From: Pyrenopolyporus hunteri
Lineage: Eukaryota > Ascomycota > Sordariomycetes > Xylariales > Hypoxylaceae
Length of the DNA: 64,000 nucleotides
Reading direction: 5' to 3'
Assembly: GCA_902806595.1 (NCBI GenBank)
Contig: CADCXC010000005.1
Coordinates: 682,001 to 746,000, forward strand
Below the pieces are notes generated by a model, which was given only the letters and a program-made list of their open reading frames with translations, made no database searches and was not told where the DNA came from. This document shows, piece after piece, positions 34,016-45,794 of this stretch (the first letter of the stretch is position 1; each line of letters starts with the position of its first letter). The position numbers and the translations under genes are program-made.

Positions 34016-35212
34016 TGGGTAGGTTTGCCTACTTACTTACCTATCTACTTAGGTACCTAGGTATGGTCTACGTTCTACGGGTGGCTCGCTGGGTGAGTGA
34101 CTAGTAAGGTGCCTATGGCGCTTGATTCTTGCTGTTTTACGCTATATTACGGGGCGGGGATAGAGGGCTGGGAGGGGATGGGAGTGGGTGGGGTTACGGT
34201 CTTATGGCATGGAAGATCAATTTCGGAGCGATGATGAAGTCCGCGATAATCTATGGTGGGGTAGCTTATTAGACCCAATGCTGCTTCTATTTGAACCCCA
34301 GTACGGATTAGAGTACAGTACCTTTTAATACGCGGTGATTTCACTCTACCTCCCCGCCCCTGTGGGCCCGGGAAAAAGCACCCAGCGATCCCATGGATTC
34401 CAGGATCGTAAGTTAGAGTGTCGTTGGATCGCATGTAAATATTTCAGAGGGGAACGTAGCCTAGCTTGTAACATAGAGCCGGCCTCCTGGGGTTGGGGTT
34501 GGGGTTGGGGTTAGGGTTAGGGTTGGATTGGCTGGACATGCGGGGCGGGGCGCCGGCATTTTTCCCTAATGCGGATGCGGGACCAGATCCGAAATCCGGT
34601 ACGGGTGCCCAGGCAACCGGATAAGCAAGTTTGTGTTCTAACTTCTGATCAGACTTTTCACCGGTCAATGCGTTTTATTACATGAGCGAGGTACCTAGGT
34701 ATATTAGGTATTTAGGAGGCCAATCACAGATAACCGGCAAGATCACGACCAGACCTATCTGATATGCTGGTTCGTTATTTCCCGTGAATGCCCTAGCAGG
34801 AAGCATTGATCTAGTGATCACAGGTCTATGATTGCACAAGTCGCCATTCACATAGTACCCCAGTACACATCTATTAGGTCAAGAAGAACTACCTAGGTAG
34901 GTAGTCGTCTTCACATTTTCCCCTCGAAGAAGAAAATGATAGATTTAGATTGAAAGATGAACGGGGCTTCATTTGTTCCGAATTCAGTAGAGAAGTGCAT
35001 CTCTTTGTATACTTATCGCAATATACCTATTCGGCCAAGACCTGCTAACGGGTCTAAGGATGCGTCGTTCCCCCGGATTTGTCCCTCTATAATACAATTA
35101 TACACAATACAGGGCTTATTCGTCTCGTCTATAGGCATGTCGTAAATTATTTTTTAGAGCCGCTCTCAATGATAAGCCCTATTCAGACTCATAGAGTCTC
35201 TGCCCTCGGTCA
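34016..35212. other. Convergent intergenic region with telomere-like repeat
   Basis: The unknown gene and MOT1 both end here. TACCTAGGTA motifs occur at 34047-34062, 34689-34700 and 34888-34905. The interstitial telomere-like array is listed separately. No gene is visible. Confidence 0.5.
34489..34524 (+). repeat. Interstitial telomere-like hexamer array
   Basis: Four GGGGTT units are followed by two AGGGTT units, 36 bp in perfect hexamer phase. Most filamentous ascomycetes use TTAGGG telomeres, so the last units are exact telomere repeats and the first four differ by one base. Confidence 0.8.
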
Positions 35213-38200
35213 TTACTGCATCGTCTTGAGGAAACCGTCCAAGTCGAAGCTCTCCTCGTACTGGCGATTATCCCAGAGCTCTCCTAAATCGTCCGCCCAT
35301 GCCTTTTTGCCTGGAGCTCTCACATCACCGGTTTCCACATCCACCATGTCCTCCTCTCGTCCCTCAATGGTACCTTGAGGCTTATCGGATATCAGATTCG
35401 GCCCCGAGTCACCCAGATTAAAGAGGTCTAATATTTGATCCGTATCCATGGTTCCCTTTTGTTGCGAGTTAGCATTCAATCCCGATACGCCGGAAAAGAG
35501 ATAACACTTACCAAGCCAGCGTTCTGTTGGTTTACCACCGTAGACGCGACGTCTATCTTGAATGCTTGGAGGCTACATCCGCAAGTCAGTTAAGATTTAG
35601 GCTAACGTTAATACACACACTCTCACCTTAGAATCTTCTCTTCTAACGTGCCCCTCGTGATTAATCGATAGACGTTGACAACTTTCTTCTGCCCGATTCG
35701 ATGTGCACGGTCCATGGCTTGCAGATCTCGCTGAGGGTTCCAGTCGTGTTCGACGAAGATGACGGTATCTGCTCCTGTGAGGTTGAGACCTAGACCGCCG
35801 ACGCTAGTTGTGAGGAGTAGACAGTCGTAGGAGGGATCCTTGTTGAACTTGTTCACGATGTCTTGTCTCTTATTTGCCTCGACCGAGCCGTCTAGTCGTA
35901 GGTACGATACGGAAGGGAGCATGCGTTTTAATACCGTGTTCTGGACCATATCAAGCATTTCTTTCATCTGACAGAAGATTAATGCGCGGTGTGGCTTGAT
36001 CGGCTGGTAGAGTGGATCGTTCGAATCGGTGCCTTCGATTCCAATACCGCAATCGACTAACAGATCCTTGAGAGCGGTTAACTTGGGAGCATGGACCGGA
36101 TCCTCTATGCTAGTTCCTTGTTTCGCAAGGAAGCGCTGGGTCTCGTCGTATAGCTTGTTGCTCGGTGTCATAACAAGTGCCGGAGAGTTACATAGCTTCC
36201 GCATGTATTGCAGAGCTTGGAAGATGTGTTGCTTGGCTTCCTTGTCGTCTCGACCGGCTTCCTCTGTGAGCTTCTTGCTCTGCCTCTTGGTGAAATCCTC
36301 GAAAAGCTTCCTTTGTAACTCGCTAAGATCGCAATAGTAGTTCTGGAGGATCTTGGGGGGTAGGTCGTCAAGCACCTCTTCTTTCAAACGGCGGAGCAAG
36401 AACGGGAGGACCTGCTTGTGTAGAGCCTCAATTGCTAAGGCGCCAGCTTCTTGCTCCTTCGATGAAGCTTTGCTGAAGCGGCTAGCGGCAATTGGCTTTG
36501 CGAATCGGTCCAAGAAGACCTTCTCGGCTCCGAGGAACCCCGGCATTAAGAAATCGAAGAGCGACCAGAGCTCCAAGACGTTGTTTTGGATCGGCGTGCC
36601 GGTTAAGATTAATCGGTGATTGCTAGCTAATTTCTTCACTGCGAGAGTGATTTTAGCCTTGGGGTTTTTAATCAGATGACCTTCGTCAAGGACGATGTAA
36701 TTCCAGCTCTGCTTCTCGAGATATTCGGTGTCATTACGGCAGACTTCGTACGAGGTAATGACAACATCGGTCGATGCGAACTGGGTAGCTTTGGCCCTTC
36801 TCTCCGCCGGGGGGCCAACGAATGCTGTGACACTCAAGAACGGCGCGAATGTCTTTAGCTCTTGTTGCCAATGTCCTGAAAGCGTTGGTGGGCAGACGAT
36901 GAGGGATGGGAGCTTTCGCACGTCAGGAGCGCCTGTTCTTTTGAACTCTTCCGCTCGGTTGTAATGGTCACTTGCGACGATGCAAAGGGTCTGGAGAGTC
37001 TTTCCAAGCCCCATGTCGTCGCAAAGGATACCGTGGAGGTGATACTTATTGAGGAAATGAAGCCAGTTGACCCCTTCTTGCTGATATGAACGGAGCTCGG
37101 CATTGATCGCGACAGGTATCTTGAACGGCTCTACTTTCTTCGGATCAAGAAGCTGTGCGATAAATGTTCGTTCGCGGTCCCTTCCTTTCAGCAGCTCTTC
37201 CGAGAGGCCGGGCGGGTCAGGGATGCCAGCTTCTAGGGGTACCAGTTTGACCAATGTAGCAAACGAAGTTGTTGCGATCAGGCGGATATCGTTGTCCGAG
37301 TCGCTCATACGGCCCAGAACGGGCACGATGAGGAAGATGACGTAGGGCAGAATGCCATCGCCCATGACGGCAATTAGATGGTAGATGGCTTCTATTGCAC
37401 CCTGGCGGAAGTGTAGATCCACAGGGTTGTTGATAGAGGGCAGCACCTTTTCCACGAGGGCCGTCATACCCTCCACAGTGATGACGCTGCAGATAGTAGC
37501 TAAGCATTTCGCGGCCATGTACCGGAACACAGATAGCTCCGAATGGAGGGATCTAATAACAAGCGAAACCTGTTGTAGGACGAATGGGTGAAGTGCCTTA
37601 TCTAATGTCGGAGTCAAGGTCCGGATAACTGACATAGCATCCACGATCTCTTGCCCGAAGACATTCTCGGCATCCTTGGCCTCAGCGGGTAGGTCACCCG
37701 AGAACGCTTTCACCAGGGGCTCTTCCATGAAAGACCTTAAACTTGGCACTACGGTAAAAAGATCTGCACCGAAAGTGCGGGCAAGAATTTCGAGAGCTTC
37801 TTTTGCTCCCCTTCTGGTTATTCGCGCTCCTTTGGCCTCCCGCGCGAACTTAGCGGCGTCTGGCTCAGAGCCATGTTCGACCCTGTCTTCCTCCTTCTGC
37901 ATGGAGAGGATGACGTTGGTCTTCGCCGCGTGGACTGGGAACTCGGGGGTTTCGGCGACCTCAACGCAGGAGAACTTAACTAGATTGGCAACAACTTTAT
38001 CTGCAGGAGCCCGGCGGCCTTTCTCGGTAAACAGCTGGACCAATCGGGCGATTGTATCGGCGGAGCGGGTTTGGAGTTGCTGGTTCTCCTCGAGCTTAAT
38101 ACTGTCCATGATCGCCTTGATCAGAGGGCTGGGTTTCTTTGGCATCACCTTCATTGCTATGAGGGCGCAGGCCGCCGCGGCTCTGATACGGACATCGCGC

Positions 38201-41200
38201 GTCTCTTTGATAGACCTAGCCTCTTCGATTGCCGAAACGGCGGTTGCTCGAACTTCGCTGAGCTGTTGACTAGCAATCAGGCGTTGCGCCGGCGCCATGA
38301 TCCTCTTGAGCCGTTCGTAATCTTCGTTGACGCATTTGTCTGCTGTGGCGAGAGAGAAAGCGCCCGGCCCTGCTTCTGCCTCGCCTTGTACGACGACAGC
38401 AAGATTCGGAAGCTTGTGCTGAGGTAACTTCCCGTGATCTCTGAATAGGTTCATAAGTTGTTGGCATTGTGAACGAGCTCGTTGCACATAGCTCACTAAG
38501 TCACGATATTGGGAGGGCCGGTCGGAGTCAATTATCTTTTGCAGCTCGTCCACATATCTTGATGTTTCGACTTGAGAAGCAACGGAGTTTTTCGCGTACT
38601 CATCAATCACAATGCATGCGGTGAGTTGAGTGGACGAATACGATGATGTTAGCCCTGGCACGAGCGTAGCATCATAAGACTCTAAGTACTGCGCAGGCAC
38701 AAGGGACATGATCAAGCCCATGGCTGTAGCGGCTGAAACACGAGAGCGGATAAGAGTATCGACGCCTACTAATTCCACATCTCCTTGCATCATATGGCCG
38801 TCGAGATCGTGAGAGTGAACCGTTGGGGTTGGGTCGTCGACCTTAGTAGATTTCTTCCGCCTCTTTGTAGCTCGCTCGCCCTCTGGTTCAGGGTTCTTGT
38901 GAGCCGACGGAGGGGAAAAGCCAGGTACAGAATAAGTACCACCGGAAGGCTTGAGGAAGAGCGCGCCATTCATGGGTATAGGATTTCGAGCCACCCCTAC
39001 CGGATGTAGAGTAAGCTGCATAAGAGCATCAATATGGGGTGCAAACTCGCGGGCGAGATTATCCGGGTTCTTTGCCAGGCATCTCACCAGAGCATTCCAC
39101 AGTTCCATGGACATGCTAAGAGTCTCCTGGTCACGCTCCACGAGTATGTTCTGGAAAATCAAGCGAAGGATCTTCCCGTCGAGCCAGCCTTGGGACTCTA
39201 CGCCGAGGTTGACGAACGTCATGAGAGCTTTCAGCACGGCAAGACGAACCGAAGTTATGGTATGCCGCAGGAATGGGTAGAGTCGCGGTACTAACAGCGT
39301 GAAGGATCTCTCTTCATCCTGCTGGGCGGAGTTCTTCATTGCCTCGAGGACTTCTGGGAAGCCACAGAGGGTAGCTAGGAGGTCCATGATTCTACCGGTG
39401 CTCGCACTTAAGTCATCGCCCAAACTGGATAGGCTTTCCCATACGATGTTGATTAGTTCATCAAGCGCTGCTGGTCGAAGGCTGACGAATTCCCTAGCCA
39501 TGGGAATCAAGGTAGCCGCACTAACGGATCGAACATCATCATCGCTATCGCCGAGACCCTTCATAACCGCCTGAACAACGCCATCGATCATGTCGTTGTG
39601 CTGCAATAGCAGGTCTTTTCTCACGGCGACGACATACCGTAAACCTACCATACCGCCATGGCAGACAGCCCAAATCGGCCTGTCTAGGTCGAGGTCCTGT
39701 TGCATCACCATTCTGAGCAAGATTCGGTAGATACTATAGACAGACTGCGGCGGAAGGTGTTTTAGGAACGAGCCCAAGGTCTGGCCGACTGTTTCTCGAA
39801 TCGGTGCGACGGAGGTATCAGAGGCGTAGTCGGTAAATCTGTCCAGCATGAGCACGCAACAAAGTCGGCAAGCCATATCATCAAGCCACTTTCTATTGAG
39901 CGCGTTATTTTCCGCCCTCGACTTCCCCCTTAGCCGACCAGCGCCGGCGCCGTGCACTCGAAGTATCTCTCGGAGGCCCAGCGCCGCGCCGTGGCGCGTC
40001 TCCCATTGCACGTCGAAAATATCAATCTTGAGAAATTCGCACAGACGTTCGTACGGCCACTCCGATCCTGAAAGCTCATCTTCTGTCTCGATTTCGGTTT
40101 TGATGGGGACAACTGGACCTTTGAACTCGGAAACGATCTTAGTATCTTCATCGACGTCGGCGGGGCGATCGAGGCTGAAGTAATCTGCCTTTCCACTTTT
40201 CTTGGAATCGGCATCCGGCATAGGAGTATCATCAAATCCTTCAGACCCCGCGGTGTAAGATCGACGTATGGACAGGTCACCAAAACCACCCTTTCCTTGC
40301 GCGGCTTTCTGCGCATCCCTTTTTCGCTTTCGTTTTAGGACGTTGAGCTGTCGAGCGCTTAGGCCGGTCTCTTCAGCTGGTTGGTTAGGCGCATGGCTGC
40401 TGACGCTATCCTGACGAGCTATACCATTACTATGGTGGGGTTCTTGCGGCGTAAAGGGACTAGCTGACTTCTCAGCAGCGATGGGGACTTCTTCGTCTTC
40501 GAACCGCCTACCCAGAAGTCCCAGTCGACCCGTGAGGGTCTTCTTTTGGTGAGCGAGCCGTGCCTGCGGCTCGAGACTCGCAACACCGTAGTCCACATTG
40601 CCGGTTCTTAGTAGCTCTCGACCATATTTGAGTATGGTCGAGACGTCTAACGTCTCGGGTCTAAAATACTCGTCCGAGGACAACGGCGGTTCATCACCAT
40701 CCTCCTTTTTTACTAAGTTGACCTCTTCGCCAACTTCTTCTTTTGAAGTAGGATCCTCGTCCTCATTGGGGTCATAAAAAGGAGCATTTTCAATGATCTT
40801 TCCAAGGGCTTTGGCCGCGGTGACTCGAGTATCCCAGTCCTTATGTCGAAGGTAAGGTACAACTCTGGATAGTAAGTTAAAGAGTTCTTCGGGGTGCTGT
40901 TTTTGCCAATCTGCTAGTTGATTTACGGCAGTATCTTTGATCAATTTCGTGCTCCCCGTCTCAAGGATCCTAGACCAGAGTTAATAGGTAAATTATAGGA
41001 AAATGCTGACAAAACTCGTAGACTCGCGCCAATCCCATCAAACATTAGACTGTACAGAATTGGCGCCAAAATACATAGTGCCCTCAAAGTGCTAGCCGAT
41101 AAGCGCTCCAGAAGCACTCAAAAACTCCAAATACAGCCGTCTTCCATTGGCGGGACAGGGGAAAGGTAGGTAATAAACTAATAATGACTTACGTGACAAG

Positions 41201-41289
41201 ACGATCGAGCCTGTGATACGGTTCATGCGTCAGCCTAGGTCTCTTGACTCACATTGTGAGAGGGTAGCTAAAACTTACCTGGACGTCAT
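35213..41289 (-). CDS. mot1: TBP-removing Snf2-family ATPase MOT1 (BTAF1)
   Basis: Five exons (41279-41289, 41193-41210, 35627-40969, 35512-35572, 35213-35455) encode 1891 residues. MOT1 binds TATA-binding protein and strips it from DNA with ATP, redistributing it among promoters. The N-terminus MTSRLDRLVTILETGSTK is rebuilt from an 11-nt first exon and an 18-nt second exon. HEAT repeats fill the N-terminal two thirds. The Snf2 core then shows RSYQQEGVNWL, DDMGLGKT (about 1327), VLDEGHLIKNP (about 1435), GTPIQNN and helicase-C motifs (SVGGLGLNLTGAD, DRAHRIGQ). The C-terminal exons restore FKIDVASTVVNQQNAGL and MDTDQILDLFNLG, both family hallmarks. Introns are 68, 223, 54 and 56 bp. Length and domain order match the family. 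Confidence 0.94.
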
Positions 41290-41952
41290 TTTTACGAGTC
41301 ACACCGAGGCTACAGGGCCAATACTTGGCTGAACTTCATCTCATAACGGTCTGCAAGGGCCAGTCAGCATTTAATACCCTTTGATAAATATTAAACATAG
41401 ACTACTAATGCGTAGAAAGGTGAATGAATTGTAAATGAGGCAGCGGGTTGTCGACATGGGTTTCTGTGTCTTAAACACGCACACACACAGTTGCACGTCG
41501 AGAGGCTATTGTGATTGGATCTTGCTGCTTGTAAAGCCCTCAAGACTCAACATAGCGTCAGTTGTTTCCAAGCATGACTAAGCCTCTCAAAACAAATCCA
41601 TGTGTCCCCCTTCGAGGAAACTGAATTAGAAGCAAACACTTGTTCCTATTGGTTGAAGGCTATCATACTGGAAATGACGAGGGAACTGAGGCCCAGCCAG
41701 CCAGCCAACTCTTCCATATGCGACAGCAATCGTGGTACGTGGTGTAGAAACACGAATGACCGGGATGCACAATGATAGACTAAAGCCCGACGGGAGATGT
41801 GCACACGCAGAAAAGTGTACAAGGTTGTGTGTAACGGCGGCGCGGGATCAGAGGCTGGAATTGAAAGAATATATGGGTCAAGAAGGAAAAGCACATACAT
41901 ACCCTGCAGGTGGTATCGCGATGCTAACGATCAGCGATGCGGCAACTAAGAT

Positions 41953-41972
41953 GGTTGGTTGGTTGGTTGGTT
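41953..41972. repeat. (GGTT)5 microsatellite
   Basis: Five perfect GGTT units in the spacer upstream of MOT1. Confidence 0.85.
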
Positions 41973-42126
41973 CGTTGCAACGAGATAGGCGAACGGCTGA
42001 AGAGAAGTCGGAAAAGAGATTCAAGTTAATACACCTCGAGAAGTTAAATTAGGTAATTAACAGGAAATATAAACCCCAGAAGAATGTCGGGTCGGGCAAG
42101 AAATGGATATAGTGCGTTGTGAGAAA

Positions 42127-42154
42127 TTAACTGTTTATTGGCGCAAACAGTTAA
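42127..42154. repeat. Perfect 10-bp inverted repeat (hairpin)
   Basis: TTAACTGTTT and AAACAGTTAA are separated by 8 bases. Not linked to a gene end; purpose unknown. Confidence 0.7.
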
Positions 42155-45100
42155 CGATTTTAAATGTTGTTGGAGCCGGGCGCGGCTCTAGCTGAGAATC
42201 GGCAGTGAAAATAGTTACCTAAAATAAGAGTAGTCCCTCGGAACGGTAGGCCCTTCTCTCTCAAATCATAGGCATCGAAAGGGTGGATGCTGGAATTATC
42301 ATCTTTTGGCAATCGCTCTCTCTGGTGGCGCGTGCGCGCGCTTGATTGATTGACCTTGATTGCTTAGGTTGGGCAGGTTTGGGGGGCCGGGGTCTGTCGT
42401 GCCTGTCAGAAAGAAATAAGGCGGGATGCGCAGCAGCAAGTCGTCGCAGATGAGGGCACCGGCTTCCTTAATATTCCTGTACGTATGGATACTTTTATAC
42501 ACGTTTTGATCCGCCTTGGGGATCCTTGTTGGTCTGAGCTCCAACCGTCAGGATGCCACCTTTCCTAATTTGGTACCTAGCAACAGCTGGCAACCGCCTG
42601 GGAGGCTTGAGTCAGGCCTAGGAGCCTTGAATAAGCTCAAGTCCACGAGTTGAACCTTTCCACCTAGGGAGACATATAACTCTACCAACCATCGAGTTGT
42701 ATAACAACATCATGACGGCTACAAGTGCTCTGGTCTCCCAAAATGTTCCTCAGGGGGACGTGATTTAGGATTTTACATTGCATCGATCCTCATCCGACCT
42801 TTTTAGTAGTCAATTCCTAGCAGAATACGAAGGGTTATCCTGTAATATCTGATAGGTAGGGAGGTCAATTTAGTTGTTTCCGCAATGTTCTTTCTCCCGT
42901 ACCTTGTACCTTCGTACTCCGCCGGCCCAAGTGCGTGCTTTCTCGCTTAATTCCTTAGCGCAAACCAATTCAACGCGCTAGAGGCTAAAGCCGTGGAGGC
43001 CCACCCTCAGAAAAAAAAATAAGGTGGCTTGTTGGAATGACGAGTTTCTTGGCCTTAAAACTCCTATAATTATTGATTTCAAATAGGTACCTGCGTTCTA
43101 TTACACTTAATGTTTAAAGGGCGCCTGGATAGAGGGAGACACAACACAAAAACACCTCAACTCGTCTGGTAGCGCAGTCAGCAGCCACCGTTAGCCCTGC
43201 TTCTCAGTACTTGTCGCCGTCATTCACAACAGGCATACGGTTCTCCTTCATCTTACACCCTAGCAACCCTACGGCCGGTATTGACAGGCCCGGTAGTCTG
43301 TGGTGTCTGTGCCGCAAGCTTGGCGCGATCGCCCAAATTGCCCGGGGGTAGCAACGGGGTAGATCAAGATACCAATATGGAAGTCGACTTGCATATTTTG
43401 GAGCTAGTAATCCGCACATCACGATGTCCATCTAACCAGCCTGACAACGGTCACGGCTTGATGAAACATTCAATCTGTGACCACAGAAGAGATGCCATAC
43501 TCTCTCCAATTATGTGCGTGCTTACATACCTACATAGTACGATAGTACGACTATCACAGCCCGCGTGGCGGACCTCGCATATAACATTGAAACATTCTAT
43601 GAATCGGAGTTTTCTGCATCGACCTACTAATGCGTGTTCCCATGCACACAAGGCTTCGTAGGTCCAAAGGGTAACCATAGCCGGGACAAACCGTCGTGCT
43701 TGCAGAGGCTCCATAATCCGCGCCAGCATACGTCCGCTAACAGTACCTACCGCATTCAACGTGACCGCACAATAGTGACAGGCCGTGCGCTAAATGCAGT
43801 AGAACTAAGTCAAATAGCCTCAGCTAGCGAAATATAAGTGTTATCAACACAAGGCAAGTACGCTTCGGATGAAACAGAGAAAAGGTCTTTCCCTCTACGA
43901 TTTGGGGGGATGTGAATGTGCCTGGAAGAAGTTAAGGTTCAACCTCCTTCGACTGCCTTCTATGCCTAATCTCCGAAATATCTACGTGGCCGCAAAGCCA
44001 CAGACGCCACAACTCCACAATCGGATTTCGTTACGTCTAGCAGAGAACGTACATGTATAGCCTTCCGTAGAGCTAAAACTTAGGCTCCTAACACGTATCC
44101 GCGGCCGCCACACACTGGGCAGTAATAAAAGGGTTTTCTTGGGCAGTCACGGACACTCGTCCCTCTTTACGGTGTTTTTTGAGGCTCTATCGACGCCCTA
44201 TCGACCCGAGTCACCACCCGAGTACTACCCAGCTATTTCATCAATTAATGCGCGGTGTCCGCGGGATAGATATATGTGTAGGTAGACAGCTAGCGCCTGG
44301 GGGACATATAATACTAATAAATCCCAGAGCTATGTGTATCAAATATTTCGATTCCGTAGGAACTTTAAGTCTTGATGTTTTTAACTTCGCTAACCAGGCT
44401 ACCTCCTTGTTTGTTCTCTTAATCTCGGTATCGCCGTAGCCGATTTCTTGAATGAGCTGGAGTCTATAGCCAAGGTCGCGATCCGATAATCGGGAAAAGT
44501 CCGGCGAACAGGCCCAAGACAATACCAAAATATAGCTACCCTTGTTTTGGAGTTTTGTGTTCCTAGGCTCTTAAGGAAACACAGAGATCACAGGTCAGAC
44601 TTATCTGAATCCAGATCCCAGAATCTCACTGGGGCATTGTACGTGCCGGAAAGGAAACGTAGGAGTTAGGTGCGGTCTCAAGGCGTCGAACTCGTTGACC
44701 ATTTAGAACTTGATTCACAACCAAAGTTGTCTTCCAAGACTCGAGGGTTGGACTGCTACGCTGGAGAAGGTAAAATTAGTTTCATAGCTGGAAGATCCTC
44801 TAGCATATCACGGCATTGACGATGACGATTATGAGAAGCCGGTTATATTCTTCGCGCGCGGACACTCATCTGGAGTTAGCCCAGTTTAGTACTTTCTTCA
44901 TAGGGCGCTTGCCGGCTCTGTAGCGCTAGGTCGCCTGCTTAGGGCAAATTCCGGTTGGTTGGTGGCACTTAGGGCGATCGATCGCATGTTCCAGCGCTCT
45001 TGTTAAGATAGGCCTTCCTTGGCCTAGTTTGTATTAGAACCGCCGTCAAGACGCCGTTTTATATCGTGATAATAGTAGTTACATGGATACGACCTTCACG

Positions 45101-45794
45101 ATTAAATCTGGCGGGTAATAGTGCTTTCCGCGATAGTAATCTGTCATCCAAGTCGAACACTCTATAGGTTATTCGTAATCTGGGTATTATTTTAGGCCAG
45201 CCCTTAGAAAGTCGGAGCTGGCCTTAACTCTGACAGAAATGAAAGATGAAAGGGACGGCGCCTTATAGGTGTTGTCGTTGTTTGAGATAGGTAGGTAGGT
45301 AGGTACATGTACCTATGGTTTAGTGTAGATTGCGGGGATAGCAACATAGGTACTCTAATAGGGGCGTGACCGATAATAGATTGCGCCGAGCCACAGCGGA
45401 AAACAAGAATGGGTACCTCCTTATATTGTGGCTATCCGTAGTGAGACAGGGGTATAACCTTACCTAAGCAGATGCTACTTAGACCGACACAAGTGCGTGC
45501 TTCACCTCCTACATTGATATAAAGTATCTACACAGGTACCCAGGTACCGGGCGGACTGGGCCAGCTGTAAAGGACGAATTCCCGCCCGGATTTATTCCCC
45601 CCACCCCCAAAAAATCACCGCGCCTGAAAACGCGTCGGTAGCACATTTACGTGTTGATTCAAAGGATTGACGAACCCTTCCTATTCCACATTATCGCAAC
45701 ATTCCCAAACATCATCTCTAAGCGTACGGCTTCGGCGCGACAAATATTCTGACACTAAATTCGAGCTGCCCGATCGGCAGCGCCCACCGCGACC

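Larger units (their letters stand above)
41290..45794. other. 4.5-kb gene-poor interval
   Basis: The MOT1 and SMC3 promoters lie at its two ends. Between them I see only short, stop-bounded frames (for example 43451-43759 on the minus strand and 44179-44439 on the plus) without recognisable domains. It holds a (GGTT)5 repeat, a perfect hairpin at 42127-42154, and TACCTAGG/GGTAGGTA motifs around 45290-45320 and 45535-45550. It may contain remains of lost genes that I cannot identify. Confidence 0.45.

Noticed and set aside
34444..34668. Minus-strand frame with an Asn-Pro repeat
   Set aside because: The repeat is only the reverse translation of the telomere-like hexamers; no other coding signal.
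43140..43200. TGGTAGCGCAGTC resembling a tRNA A box
   Set aside because: No B box or cloverleaf pairing at the right distance.
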